From: Hyalella azteca
Taxonomy: Eukaryota; Arthropoda; Malacostraca; Amphipoda; Hyalellidae
DNA length: 64,000 nucleotides
Reading direction: 5' to 3'
Assembly (NCBI RefSeq): GCF_000764305.2
Contig: NW_025930616.1
Coordinates: 429,019 to 493,018, forward strand
In this document: positions 44,140-56,235 of the stretch, piece after piece
How positions within the stretch are numbered: position 1 is the stretch's first letter
Layout of the letters: each line of letters opens with the position of its first letter
Program-made: the position numbers and the translations under genes
Notes under the pieces: generated by a model
Told to the model about the DNA's origin: nothing
Database searches by the model: none
Seen by the model: only the letters and a program-made list of their open reading frames with translations

Positions 44140-44465
44140 TGCAATATTTATACAGGCAATACTCTCAGTAACACCGCTACACTGAGAGGGCAGGTGCTTT
44201 TACAGTCTTCATAAAGATGCAGCTGGTAATAATACAGCTTCAATTAATGTACAGATGTCTTTATTGAATTTATACAGACACTGCTCTCAATAAAACACTA
44301 CACGAATGGTGCATTTGTTATTACCGTATTTATACAGACACAGTAACAGTGCTATCACGGACAGTTAAGGCGTTCGTACAGTATTTATACAGACGCTGCT
44401 CTGCTTAACAAAGCTTTTTGAAATTGCCGGTGCGTTTGGTGCATTTGTACAGACATTGTATGTAA
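44140..44465. repeat. Degenerate about 60-bp repeat (TTTATACAGACACTGCTCT)
   Basis: TTTATACAG(A/G)C occurs at about 44148, 44268, 44328 and 44384, with TTTGTACAGAC near 44447. Spacing is near 60 or 120 bp; copies are substantially diverged. Confidence 0.7.
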
Positions 44466-44770
44466 TTTAAGCACGCGTCTTATGCGTCGTTTGTATTCTC
44501 CTGCAGACTTTTATATTTTACATAAAATATTACAAGCTTGAGATGGCCATCTAAGTAAATCCTTTAATATTCATGAGGCACTAGCGGATTCTTCAGCGCT
44601 CACCTCAACAATGTTCTGCAGGAAATCTTATCGCTTCGTCGAGGTTACGAACTATGAGGCGTCTGAAACGATCTAGGATGTCGCGGATGTCTGGGATATC
44701 ACGAGAATATAACGATATTTAGATTGCTCGGTGTCAGCCATTTTTCCACGTTTTTCTTCTCTTCGCTTCG

Positions 44771-44803
44771 TGTCCGTCTGTCTGTCTGTCTGTCTGTCTG
44801 TCA
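44771..44803. repeat. (TCTG)n microsatellite in a different context
   Basis: TCCGTCTGTCTG... run of about 30 bp. Its flanks (CTAGAAACTTGAAATTTGGC downstream) do not match the four elements with TCTG/TCCG cores, so it is a separate origin. Confidence 0.85.
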
Positions 44804-44918
44804 TCAAAAAATCAAACCTTAATTTAGAGCACTTCTGAAGATCCTAGAAACTTGAAATTTGGCGTGCATGCTTATGCATGCTGCCTAACAATTCAAGATT
44901 TGATCATCAGAAGAAAAA

Positions 44919-46297
44919 GTTTATACTTAAAAATCGTTAAATTAATTAACTGACTTTTGTATGGAGAGAAAAAATTCACGGTTAGGAATTGAGGTTTTTC
45001 GTCGAACAATCAGAGTTGCCAACCCTGGAAAATGATTTGAATTGCAAAAAAGTAGAAAATAAATAAACATAAGAAAAATCATTTTTAAAAACCAAGTTTT
45101 TCTGGTGGTTACAAAACTAAAAACAATTAAATAAAACAAATAAAAAAACTTTTAAAAACCACATTTTCTTAACGGACAAAAAAGAAACGCTAACTTTTTC
45201 AGTGAGTGTTCCTAAATTTTATTCATAACCTAAAATGAAGTCTAAAGTTTAATTTTTCATATCTTTTGCTGAGAAAACACAAAAAAGTTGGGCGGGCTTT
45301 AAGACACATCCATTACCCAAGTTCTATTCATAATACTCAATCTGTAGCTCCTCATAATATATGATATTTAGATCTTCACAGTGCCCGCCCCACGTTTTTT
45401 GTGTTTTCTCAGCATAAGATTTGAAAAAATAAACTTTAGACTTCATTTTAGCTCAAGAATAAAATTTAGGACAACTCACCGATAAAGTTAATGTTTCTTT
45501 TTTTGTCAGTTAAGAAAACGTGGTTTTTAAAAGTTTTTTATTTGTTTTATTTGTCCAGACTTTCTTCGTCCCGATCCTAATTTTTACATAATGATAAGTA
45601 TAAGAAATAAGTTTATACTTAAAAATCGTTAAATTAATTAACTGACTTTTGTATGGAAAGAAAAAATTCACGGTTAGGAATTGAGGTTTTTCGTCGAACA
45701 ATTAGAGTTGCCAACCCTGGAAAATGATTTGAATTGCAAAAAAGTAGAAAATAAATAAACATAAGAAAAAACATTTTCAAAAACCACGTTTTTCTGGTGG
45801 TTACAAAACTAAAAACAATGAAATAAAACAAATAAAAAACTTAAAAAAAAACACATTTTCTTAACGGACAAAAAAGAAACGTTAACTTTTTCAGTGAGTG
45901 TTCCTAAATTTTATTCATAACCTAAAATGAAGTCTAAAGTTTAATTTTTCATATCTTTTGCTGAGAAAACATAAAAAGTTGGGCGGGCTTTAAGACACAT
46001 CCATTACCCGAGTTCTATTCATAATACTCAATCTGTAGCTCCTCATAATATATTATATTTAGATCTTCACAGTGCCCGCCCCACTTTTTTGTGTTTTCTC
46101 AGCATAAGATTTGAAAATATAAACTTTAGAATTCATTTTAAGTCAAGAATAAAATTTAGGACAACTCACTGAAAAAGTTAATGTTTCTTTTTTTGTCCGT
46201 TAAGAAAACGCGGTTTTTTTAAGCTTTTTTATTTGTTTTATTTGTCCAGACTTTCTTCGTCCCGATCCTAATTTTTACATAATGATAAGTATAAGCT
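44919..46297. repeat. 691-bp tandem duplication carrying a fold-back element
   Basis: Two head-to-tail copies starting GTTTATACTTAAAAATCG (44919 and 45611) and ending ATAATGATAAGTATAAG. Copies are near-identical apart from small indels in A-runs. In each copy about 170-bp arms fold back: copy 1 at 45130-45298 against 45382-45552; copy 2 at about 45820-45988 against 46073-46244. The centre holds AAAGTTGGGCGGGC facing GCCCGCCCCAC. Two nearly identical 65-codon minus-strand ORFs reflect the duplication only. Confidence 0.92.
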
Positions 46298-49200
46298 GAA
46301 TATAGTTACCAAACAAAATTTACGACCCGATTAGGTTACAATCAGCCATGTATTTTAATGCCACCATTCGCGAAATTTATGACACTAATGCTTGAGTTTA
46401 AGTGGAAGGTTGAAGCCATTATATGGACTCGAAGAACTTCTGGGGGTGAATCAGACTGACAATGTTTGAAAAATGAATAGATGAAGAATTTTCAATCCAA
46501 CCACGTTCTTCGAAGTGTTCTATTACATTGTGTCTTTTATATTATAAATCTTTTTTGTAACCTGAACAATGTGAATTTTTAGTAATAAAAACAGTGAAAT
46601 ATTAGGTTTCACAAATATATGAGCTCCATGTTTCGTATTTTACGCCATCGCTAACCTGAATAACCACGTAACCAAAACCCATTTATTATTGTTGCGAGTC
46701 CAGCGCGCGCCATAGAACCTCCCATGCGAACGAAATAAAAAAAAAGCTTCTGTTAAACGACACTGCGAAACTGCTGAGTGTTGGAGTGAATTTCAATCTG
46801 GTGGCGTCGAGTAGTTCGCTCAACATTTCCACAGTGGGTACTCGAAACCTTATATTCTGCCATCTCTGAATAAATATAGTCCCTGACACTGGCCAAAAGT
46901 GGTGACTCGCATTTGTGCTATGGCCGCAGCCATGGAAATGTGAGCCCTAATTTATTCACCGGTCGTATTCCCTGGATATTTGTATGAGCCGCGTAACCTG
47001 GTATATGGGTTTTGTAACTCAATCATATTAACTACGCTGAGTTTATTATGCATCTATGTGAAGAGTATTTCTTAACTGAAATTAGAAGGTTATATCTGTA
47101 TGTGTAATTTTTGTTAGTTAAATGTTCATTTTAAATACCGTAGATTGATCACGATCATACTTAGTTTGTTCCAGCAAGAGCCTCGGGCATTAACAACGAG
47201 CTAAAAAAGTACGAAAAGGGCTGATAATGAAATTAAATTGATTAAATATTTTTCTATATGTCTTTTTTAGTTTGAAACATAGAAGGAAATCATGTAAGAA
47301 ATTTGTAGTCAAATCTATGTACAACATCTCTTATCAACATACTGTATTATATCATGAAAATTTTATTAGTCATTTCCTGTCATGAAGTGCAATTAAACTG
47401 TAACGTTCATTAGAATTCTATTACAGGTTCTCACTTGGAATTGATTATTCCAGTCGATCATGGCCTATCACTAATGGGACATTAGCTTGAAATTGAAATT
47501 TTCGTTCTAACAATTACCATAAAATAAAACGGGAAAATGTTTCAATAAAATTTTCAGATCACGTCAATCTTTTATCAGCGAAACACAAGTATTTCTAACG
47601 CAATCTTGTACAAGTAACAATGGAATAAGTGATGAAGCACCTTCATTAACCCCAAAATATATTTCGAGGTCACACGCCATTCGTGCGCCAGCAAGCGACC
47701 GCGGCACCGAACTTCGAAGCTGTTGCCGGAAAAGGTACAGACTCGCCTTCTTTACGATCAAATAAATTCCCGATTCGCTGTGGGTTGAGGAAATCTAACA
47801 ATGCGAATGCTCGACTAAAATATTGCGATTCATTCCTCGCATTCCAAATTATGCCCCCACGCATCGTTTTTCGCAGCGATCAAATACAGGATTCAGATCA
47901 GATTCAAATAAACTATTCAGTTCAAATTCAGGTCAGATTAAATTCAGATTCACATCAGATTCAGAGAAACTATATTTATCGCTGTTAATTTTAGAGCCAC
48001 GGTGTGCTTTTTGTTGAACCTAATAAAAAAACTGTAGATAACAAATCATTTGTATGGATCAGCAACAAATATTTAGGATTTAACATCGTATTCGTTGTTC
48101 TCTCTGACTTATATCACTCACATCAATTATGGTTTGACCATAAATCGAAAATAGCTAACATTTCGTCGAACATGTTTGTGTTGTAGGCGTTTGATATTTA
48201 AAATAATTTAATAAAACGTGCCTAGCTTTGGAACCTGCTTGCAGCAACTTTAGGACGCTTGCTAGTATAGAGGTTAGACAAATCTTTTCAGAATTTGCGG
48301 AAGATGCAATTCTCTTCTAGGTAAAATGGCGTACTAACTTAGTTTAATCACCGAGAACTTGCTCCTATGATAAGAAGCTGAATGAATTTCAATGGCATTT
48401 GAATTAAAATTCAATATCGGAACTACAAGTATACTAGATTAGAAGGATTAGTTATTGATAAGGTTTCGAATGAGATACATTTTAATTCATGGAATTTTGA
48501 GAGAATCGTCTTAGAGATAATCGTCTTGATCACTCACGTCCGTACGATCGGAACGATAGATTAGTTATTGTCTTGTGCGGAGCCGTGACGTAGTTACGTG
48601 ACTTGTGTTAGTGCAGGATTTTATCTGCGCCCATCATGTGTAATTCTTATTAAAAATAGATATAATGCGTATGTTGTTTTATATATGAAATTGTTATCTA
48701 TTTCATCATTGTTACTAATCCGGTAATTAGGTTCAGCATTCCATCGTGTTCTTTTGTTTTTGTTCTGTCTCGGGGAAAGTTTAGGGCTCGAACTTGCAAC
48801 TTGGAATAGTAGATGTTGACCGTAAGGCACTTTGTTTCCTATTGAAAAGGAATTAAGGCTTGGGAATTAAGGACAATCACTAGCCGTATACGATGGCGTT
48901 GGTGATGGGGCCTTGCTGGCTTCGAAGTTAGTCCAAGCATTTTTATAAATTATTCTATTACTGAACTTTAATGATAATTCAAGAGCATTGTTTTTAGTTA
49001 TTTGGTTTCCTGCTACGAGCTTGTTCTTCTTCAGTCTTGATAACCGTAGCAGCCTTCCGTCCAGGGGCCATGCACCATCTCTGCTATAATGGAATCTCAA
49101 AATGAGCTTCGGCTAAACTCCACGGGCATCTTTGCTGAAGTAACAATGCAAATTTTTCTAAATATTCAAACCGTTGCTCAATCAGTATTCATGAACGCTT

Positions 49201-49929
49201 TCAGGTTCAGGGGAAAGCAGGGTGTGTCTTATGCATGATTTGGTCCCTTATTCTTCTTGGAAAATCCGTAGACTTTATAAGACTTCATGTAGTTCTCGTC
49301 AAGTTTAATTTTGTATGAATATTACTGGCTCATACTAGCCAAGTTTCCCAACTTTAAACAATATAAAATAAAATTCAAGTTTCTCTCCAGTGTCCAACGC
49401 GATAGCGCCATAAGATAGTGCAAACGAGTGGCGGTGTAAGGGCGGGGAAAAAGGTTCCCACTTGTTGCATGGAGAAGTATTTAGTAATTAAAACCAAACA
49501 CAAGGATGGATTTCATGTGCAATGTTCTTATCCATAAATTCAAAGCTGCATTAAAATATTAACTTATTTAATGTATTAATGCAAGCTCACTTAATACATT
49601 AACGCAAATACACTTAACTATATAATATTTATTTCGATCGCTGGAGCGCAAAGATGGACAAGAAATACACCCGATATAAAGGCTCTTGTAATAGCAAAAG
49701 TACAGCAAAGCTTGACAAGCGAGCACAAAACGCATTCGTGGCTATGCATGTTCTTAGGGCGGTGCCCCGCTATACTCCATCCGTAGACTGGATACAGGAA
49801 GCAGTTAGCAAGATTTATGACGCGGGTTAGACGCAGACCGCGCACTAGGTCGAATTTAAGGGCAAGCCTTGAACCGAGTAGTGACGCATTTGACCTCTGT
49901 GCCGTGAACTTTGAGGCACAATCACCCGG
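46298..49929. other. AT-rich DNA; only a degenerate CAGATTCA repeat
   Basis: At 47880-47975 GATTCAGATCAGATTCA and variants repeat irregularly. Short ORFs here (47564-47988 on both strands, 48621-49100, 49618-49941) overlap one another and have no domains. Confidence 0.45.
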
Positions 49930-49998
49930 TTTTTGGCGCATTTTCTCATTTATGAAATAAATGCACTACTGTGCTCGCCATGTCCGTCTGTCCGTCCG
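49930..49998. mobile_element. Short element with TCTG/TCCG microsatellite, copy C (truncated)
   Basis: GGCGCATTTTCTCATTTATG and ATGCACTACTGTGCTCGCCATG followed by GTCCGTCTGTCCGTCCG, then unrelated sequence. The right half with the inverted arm and the TCACTCACTGCAG tail is absent. Confidence 0.75.
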
Positions 49999-50747
49999 AA
50001 ACATCAGTGTACATCGATTTTCCAGGAATGCTGGAGCTTGGCAATACAAGCTAAAAGGAATCGGAATCCATCGTCTTTTGTTGTCACTCGGGCAATTGAT
50101 CCACTCAGTCGTATTTCCACGCAATTTTGAAATAAAATTACTCACTTAATTAACTTTAAATGATTCGCCTGTATAAATAACTCTTACGTCGAGTAAACTT
50201 CATCCGACATGAAACTTTCCGAATGAAAAAAAAAATTGGAGACTCGACGTGGCCTTCGGCGAGTACCGCTTGAACAGATTTAATGAAAAAATTTCCCCTC
50301 TTTAATAGTATCTGTTTGTGATACCCATAAGCTGATAGGTGGCGATGTGCCTTTGTAAGCCCTTGAGACTTTAAGCTGATTAAAAAACCCAACTGATTCT
50401 AATCTCTTGTTCTGTTCGAGGTTGCTGTGGACGTAAAAGAAAGAATTTCACGCCCTTTGCTGCGTCATGTGTAATAGGAGCTCAGGTTTTTCGAACAATT
50501 TGGAACCTAATACGTTCGTGTCGTGTCACCGACAAGTTGAGTAGTAATATTGTGAGATTTCTTTTCGTCGGCTACCCCTCTTCTCGCGCTTCCTGCATAC
50601 TATGACACGCGTAACTCCAACAGATGAGCAAATCCATCACATTCCTTTTCAATCTTTTATAAGTAGCCCGTGTTGACTACCGCAACAAAACATCATTATT
50701 TTTTAACAAATGAACGACATTAATGTTTTCCTCACTCGATAAAAAAT

Positions 50748-51071
50748 TTATATCGAATATCCCTCGCTTTCGAGATTCTTTCGCTGGCTATTCCCTACTT
50801 TCTTCCTCTTCTTTGCTCCAATGGCTTTTTCCTGGGCTCTTAATTGTACAATTTTGAGATGGTCGTTGTGTAGCCGGCGTTCCAATAGCCTGGCCGATAT
50901 TGGAAGACCCTCATCATCTAGCGACCGGCAGACGACACACCGAAAAGTGATTCTCTCTGTCGTCACCGGTAGAAAAATGAAGAGAGCGACATCCGTGGCT
51001 GATGGGAGGGAGGATAACTTTTTACTACGGGATTGGTTAAGTTTTCGGGCCAGATCGTTGGACTTGATGGC
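50748..51071 (-). CDS. Open frame with C2H2-like Cys/His spacing, possible exon or TE fragment
   Basis: The minus-strand frame is open for 107 codons between stops, with no ATG, ending at TAA near 50748. It has FRCVVCRSL followed about 20 residues later by RRLHNDH, a C-x2-C...H-x2-H arrangement, then a Lys/Arg-rich tail (GAKKRKK). It is GC-richer than its surroundings. This could be an exon, a decayed transposon ORF or chance. No family is recognised and no splice sites are compelling. Confidence 0.2.
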   Translation of the reverse strand, partial: AIKSNDLARKLNQSRSKKLSSLPSATDVALFIFLPVTTERITFRCVVCRSLDDEGLPISARLLERRLHNDHLKIVQLRAQEKAIGAKKRKKVGNSQRKNLESEGYSI

Positions 51072-51154
51072 TCATAGCTTCCAAAGCAGTATTTCACAAC
51101 GGAACCTTCAATGTGCATGTAACTGGTATGCATTGCCGTGCGTGTGAGAATCAA

Positions 51155-53029
51155 AAGAAACGAAGTGACAAAAACAGCAGTTCATTTACTGTAATCTCTA
51201 GTATAAAATAGCGGTAATATATAAATATAAAGAATTTTGCTTATCAAAGTCACACGAAACACTTTTTCCAGGCTTTCCAATTCTGCATTGCGAATGAACC
51301 TAATAAAACAACCCAGGATTCCCACGTTTGTTCCCGAAGCAGTTTCCTCAGTTCGAGTCAGCCATTTATATACGACATGGCCGATAAATCTATTGAGAAG
51401 CGAGCGGAACTGCAGAAACAGAAATCTGACGCCTCCTCTGTTGGCCTTGGTTTTATTTCAACTGACAAAGACCTTGGGAGTTCGCTGAGTCAGCCCTCTA
51501 AATACGCTACATTTAGAGCAGTTCACTAATATTACTACGACATTATTGTTCCTCGATCTGTAGATAAGGTTCCAAGAAAAAGTTGCTTGGTAAAATACTC
51601 GGCCTTCCTAAAAAGCGTCACCGGTTTTTCAAAGGCGCTCGAACGCAGCCATAAACCTTGATCCCATAAATCGAAGTAATTAGGAGATCAACCGTGGTCC
51701 TTAATTCTCATCGTCGGACACGAGTCCGCATGATTACTTTCAGCTCCGTCACGCGGTCAACTACATTAGGAAATTAGTTTAATTACCTTAACTTGTGTAG
51801 GTTTGCTAATATAATTCGATTTTAATCAGAATAAAGGAATAAATTTTCCTTGGTTATGATTGCCTTCTACATTATAATTCACTTAAATATATTCATGCTC
51901 ATAATAGCTACAGGCACTTCATTTTAATGCAGTATAATTCCTTCATTTTTTTCAAATCTCAACCTGCATTATAATAACACGAAGAAATTGCACCGTCCAC
52001 TTTTCATGTACATTCTTTGGTCTGTTCATTTTAATTCACGGATGACGCACACTAATTAAGGAAAATAAATAAATGAAAATGAAATAAAAAAATGAAAACT
52101 TTTGCCCCTAGTAGATGTTCAAATACATAAATAGTTTAAAAATAAATGTTCATCAAGTTTTTTTAAGAAACTTAGGAAATTCTGCAATTTTCTCTGCTGA
52201 AATAGCTAAAATTACCGGATACGATGGTACTATGTACATACGAAAATGTCTTAAAATGTAACTTCAAATTCAACTAATTTCATTTTTTAAGCAAATAGCT
52301 GATCCATTACAATCTTTTATATGACTATGACAATTTTACACAGGCATAAAGTCTACATAACAACAAACACGGTTTGTAGCTGACATGCTGAATGGTTTCA
52401 AATCAAATTAGAATACAACGATAATCGTCGATAAGTATTTGTGTCGACGAAGGAACCACGAGGTAGCGAGAAGAACGACGGTTACAAAAGATTGGGTTAT
52501 GCAACGACGGTTACAAAAAAGGTTATGCAACATTGGACAACAAGGATTTCTTCATGGTCTGAAAACACCTTGTACGAAAAAGTCACACCGCTTTTCATTT
52601 ACCGACGAGATGTGTTATCACCTCATCTTCCTCCTGTAGCTGCAAGAAAAGGCCGGTGACCGACTTCCTTTTTCGTAGTGCCGTGAGTGGCTTTCTTGCC
52701 ACATCGCTGAGCTCTTTTAGCTCAATGGCTCGGTGTCTGCAGAAGAATACAGAACGTCTTCAAGTGCCACGATTCATCTGCTGCTTTGCCTCTTCCTACG
52801 CTCCGAGTGCCTGGGCATGATGGCACTCTTCCTGCGAGGTCAGCGAGAATTTCAATTTGTCCGTCATTTTTATAAACCGGATGAAGGATTATTTCAATAC
52901 GAACAAAATTGGTATTGTTTTTGATATTTTTTAATATTAGAATAATCTATGGGGTACTCTTTGAAGTCGAAATGCTCTCTTTTTCATTAGAGTACATGAA
53001 GCGTTCAAAACCTACAGACAAAAAGCCGT
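51155..53029. other. No recognised feature
   Basis: Unremarkable; a TTACAAAAnA...GGTTATGCAAC short direct repeat lies at about 52480-52530. Confidence 0.45.
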
Positions 53030-53105
53030 CTTCAGCTGAATGTACATTACAACGAGCCTGAATGTACATCATAACGCGTCTAAATGTACATTATAACGAG
53101 TCATT
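53030..53105. repeat. 31-bp repeat (AATGTACATTATAACGAGTCT), 3 copies
   Basis: GAATGTACATTACAACGAGC, GAATGTACATCATAACGCGT and AAATGTACATTATAACGAGT follow one another. Confidence 0.85.
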
Positions 53106-53195
53106 GAGGTTGCGTAATGTACTTATAAAATTTACATACGAGATAATAAAGCTTCTTTTTAACATACCAGCATTGCATCGTCATGCTAATTCAAA

Positions 53196-53215
53196 TTAGG
53201 GGTCACGACCCCAAA
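53196..53215. other. GGGGTCACGACCCC motif, possible hAT remnant
   Basis: TTAGGGGTCACGACCCCAAA contains a perfect palindrome typical of sub-terminal regions of hAT-type transposons. No transposase, and no paired terminus was found nearby, so this is only a hint. Confidence 0.25.
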
Positions 53216-54559
53216 GAGTATTCCTCAAGTTCATTTAATCAACTTTATCTCAAATTGAATCTACCCAAAAAAGGCCTACAGGCCGCGTTGGCTTCGGCGT
53301 TAGCGCTTTGTTTGTTGCCGTAACTTTATATTAGTTTTCACTGCTTGCAAATTGCCGGCAAAAGTTTTGACACTTCATTAATGAGAAAAAATTATAGTTT
53401 GTTGGAGCGCTAAAACTCCGTGCTCAGCATGCAATTGGTTGCCGGAGGGAACGCGGATATCTTTCTGTACAAATGAAGTGATGAAATTAAAGGTTTTGAT
53501 CCCGTCTAGTGTAAAAAGCAAGAAATCTCTCGCGTCATCCGTCATTCAATGTGGCAATTTACTTTTGCTTACATTCAAGATTTATCGATGACGGTGACAT
53601 GATATATTTATAGCCCGGGCATAGATTGCAAGCAATGATTTTGCAATAACCAGCAGGGCAATAAGTCAAGGAACGTCGCCATGCTCAGCCCAAATCTCCG
53701 GCACTGAACGCCAGCCATGACAAGTTCCAGGCTGTCGAATTCGTAGGCAATGCCGTGCAAACATCACCGACACGCAGTCGACATGAATGCCAATGCCCGA
53801 AAAATGCAGATGTCCCAGAAAAAAGTGTATTGATCTCCGCATGATTCATGCCTGGGCTTCGGAGAAAGATGCAGTAAAGGGTTTTACACTGAAGCAAACT
53901 AACCAAAGTTTTCAGCCTGTACGCTAAGCCTTTTAAGAAAATAGTGAAATATTTTATCCACTTTTTTGAACGGAAATGGTTATTGAAAAATATTTTTTTC
54001 AAAAATTTCTAATTATACCGTATGAACGGTTTATATTTTTCCGTTCCCGAATCAGGATTCATGGAATAACACACATAAACATGGCTTGAAACGATTGATA
54101 CAAAATTCATTCATCAAAGATAGTAACACAATAAAAATAAAAAATGAGTGCAACTATCCAGTATTGATAAATGAATCCTTCACTGAAAAATTATGGAATT
54201 TTTAACTATTTTATCATAGTTTTTCAGCCAATTGTAATCCTTAACATTTATATCTTTATATTGCTTATGTTTAAAAAAATGGGTTTAAAGATCATGAAAA
54301 TTGACAATCGAAAAATCATTATCTGAAAAAAAAACATAAAAATATGAGCTACATACTATGAAGATCCACAATAGATTGTTCCAGTCCGAGCTCATGGGTT
54401 CATTAAGATAAGAGGTGAGCTTCATATTTTAGCTAACAAATTTATGAAAAATTAAAGGATTTTAGGATGAACTAAGGAGGGATATTTAACTTCTTTGTCT
54501 GCCTTCGTTCCTTTGAGTACAACTCGCGCAAGATAAAGGATTTAAAACAGGCAGGATAT
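53216..54559. other. No recognised feature
   Basis: AT-rich; a 105-codon minus ORF at 53685-54002 has no domain content. Confidence 0.45.
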
Positions 54560-54780
54560 ATAACCGATTTCTGTAATATCATCTTAGAATGGGCAAATGT
54601 ATTCAAGTTTGTTATAATATCACCTTGGGATGGACTGTATGTATTTGCTATTGCTGTAATATTATTTTTGGAGTGGGTTGAATTTTTTGATGGTTGCTGT
54701 AATATCATTTTTTTGTTGGGCAGAATACACTGACGATTACTGTAGTATGATTTTGGGTTAGGCTGAATGTATTACGGGCT
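54560..54780. repeat. Degenerate about 55-bp repeat (GCTGTAATATCATTTTGGG)
   Basis: TGTAATATCATCTTAGAATGGGC, TATAATATCACCTTGGGATGG, TGTAATATTATTTTTGGAGTGGG, TGTAATATCATTTTTTTGTTGGG and TGTAGTATGATTTTGGGTTAGGC succeed each other with diverged spacers. Confidence 0.75.
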
Positions 54781-56019
54781 GCTATGACATTAATTCATGA
54801 TTCTTTAAAACTAGATTATTGAATAACGACGAAATACATATAATTCTCATTCTTTCCCATATTCAAAACCCGGTTATTGCTTGAAGACTGAAAAGAATTG
54901 TCCATTTCCGGTTGCATACCTCACGAGGATTGGAGGTCAGACAATGTAAATGTCGTGTCCCAAGATAATGAATAGCGAGACAGTATCCAATCTGTAGCGA
55001 GGAGCTATAGGACGAGCGAGGAGCTTCGTCTCTAAACGAGCCAAGGCTGTCGCCGAAGCAGCGCTATGGCGCTCACTGTGCGGAGAAATGACGAAGTCTT
55101 GTTTGTGAACTTCGAAAACTTTCATCCTCAATTCTAATGCACAAATGGGAGAAATTCTTAGATAAATTGCGTGTTATAACGAGTAATTCTTGCATTTAGC
55201 ACTAGAAATTTTAATTTGGATCATCTGATATCCTGCAAAGGAGAGGAGGATTTGTTGTCGCGCACTGGAGTCTAATCTTAAAATTTGTGAAGCGTCAGGT
55301 AGGGCTAGGAGAAATTGCAGCATTTACTGTTCTTGTCTTCTTGCCTTCTTCATCATGTTATTATTTGCTTATATTGCTTCAATAAGACCAGCACTGTTCA
55401 ATTCATCTCAGCAACCTGAATGTCCAATTGATATTTTGCCAAAGTACCTACTACATTTTATTTTACTGAAGAACCATTCAAGTGAATTGGCATTATTACT
55501 GACGCAATTATTTGAAAATGACCAAGAACCAAATGATATGCATGGCATTTATACTCTTTTATTTACTCTCTAAATTGAAACACGACTATATTTCGTCACA
55601 AAAGCCAACAGAATGTAAAAATTCTGTATTATATATATCATAGTTTTATGCGTGTGTAAGCAGTACAACCTGCATTAACACAATCAAACTTAAGAACATT
55701 GATGGTTAAACGTCGAGCGCAGTGAAGTAATAATAATTCGGAATAATGATCTTCTCAAATAATTCGGAACTTGTCTCAGCACTGCGGGCTCAGGAATGGT
55801 GACACGTAAACGTAAACTGAACGAAATAAATCTGACGGTCAACGTGTGGAACGCACTTCAGCGCTTATAATCGGAAATTGAATGCAATTCAAAATTAAAT
55901 ATTATTCTATCACATGATATGTTCAAATAAACGTTTATTAGAAATATTTAACCTACTACTTTTTTCCCTGAAATATTTGTGATTTTTGGCTCTTTGATTA
56001 GTCAAAAGCTGGAATAAGG
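54781..56019. other. No recognised feature
   Basis: AT-rich. Short ORFs at 54937-55131 (minus) and 55355-55573 (plus) have no domain or splice support. Confidence 0.45.
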
Positions 56020-56235
56020 TTTTTCAATTGGCAGGATAAAGCAACAGCAGGATAATCAATGAAACGGCAGCATTATGCCAAACTAGGATAATTCAACAGG
56101 AAAATCATGACAATAAGCCTGATAATTATTAGGGTTAAACTGTTACAGCAGGATAATTCAACCACAACGGCAGAGAAGTAAATCTGGTAATTTTATAGGG
56201 TTAAGTTGTAACAGAATGATAATGTAGCAGCATGA
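56020..56235. repeat. Degenerate CAGCAGGATAATTCAAC repeat
   Basis: GGCAGGATAA, CAGCAGGATAAT, CTAGGATAATTCAACAGG, ACAGCAGGATAATTCAAC and related blocks recur with GGGTTAA(A/G)(C/T)TGTTACAG, irregular spacing. Confidence 0.65.

Noticed and set aside
44942..45831. Two near-identical 65-codon minus-strand ORFs
   Set aside because: Duplicate products of the 691-bp tandem unit; composition is that of A/T-rich filler with no recognisable domain.
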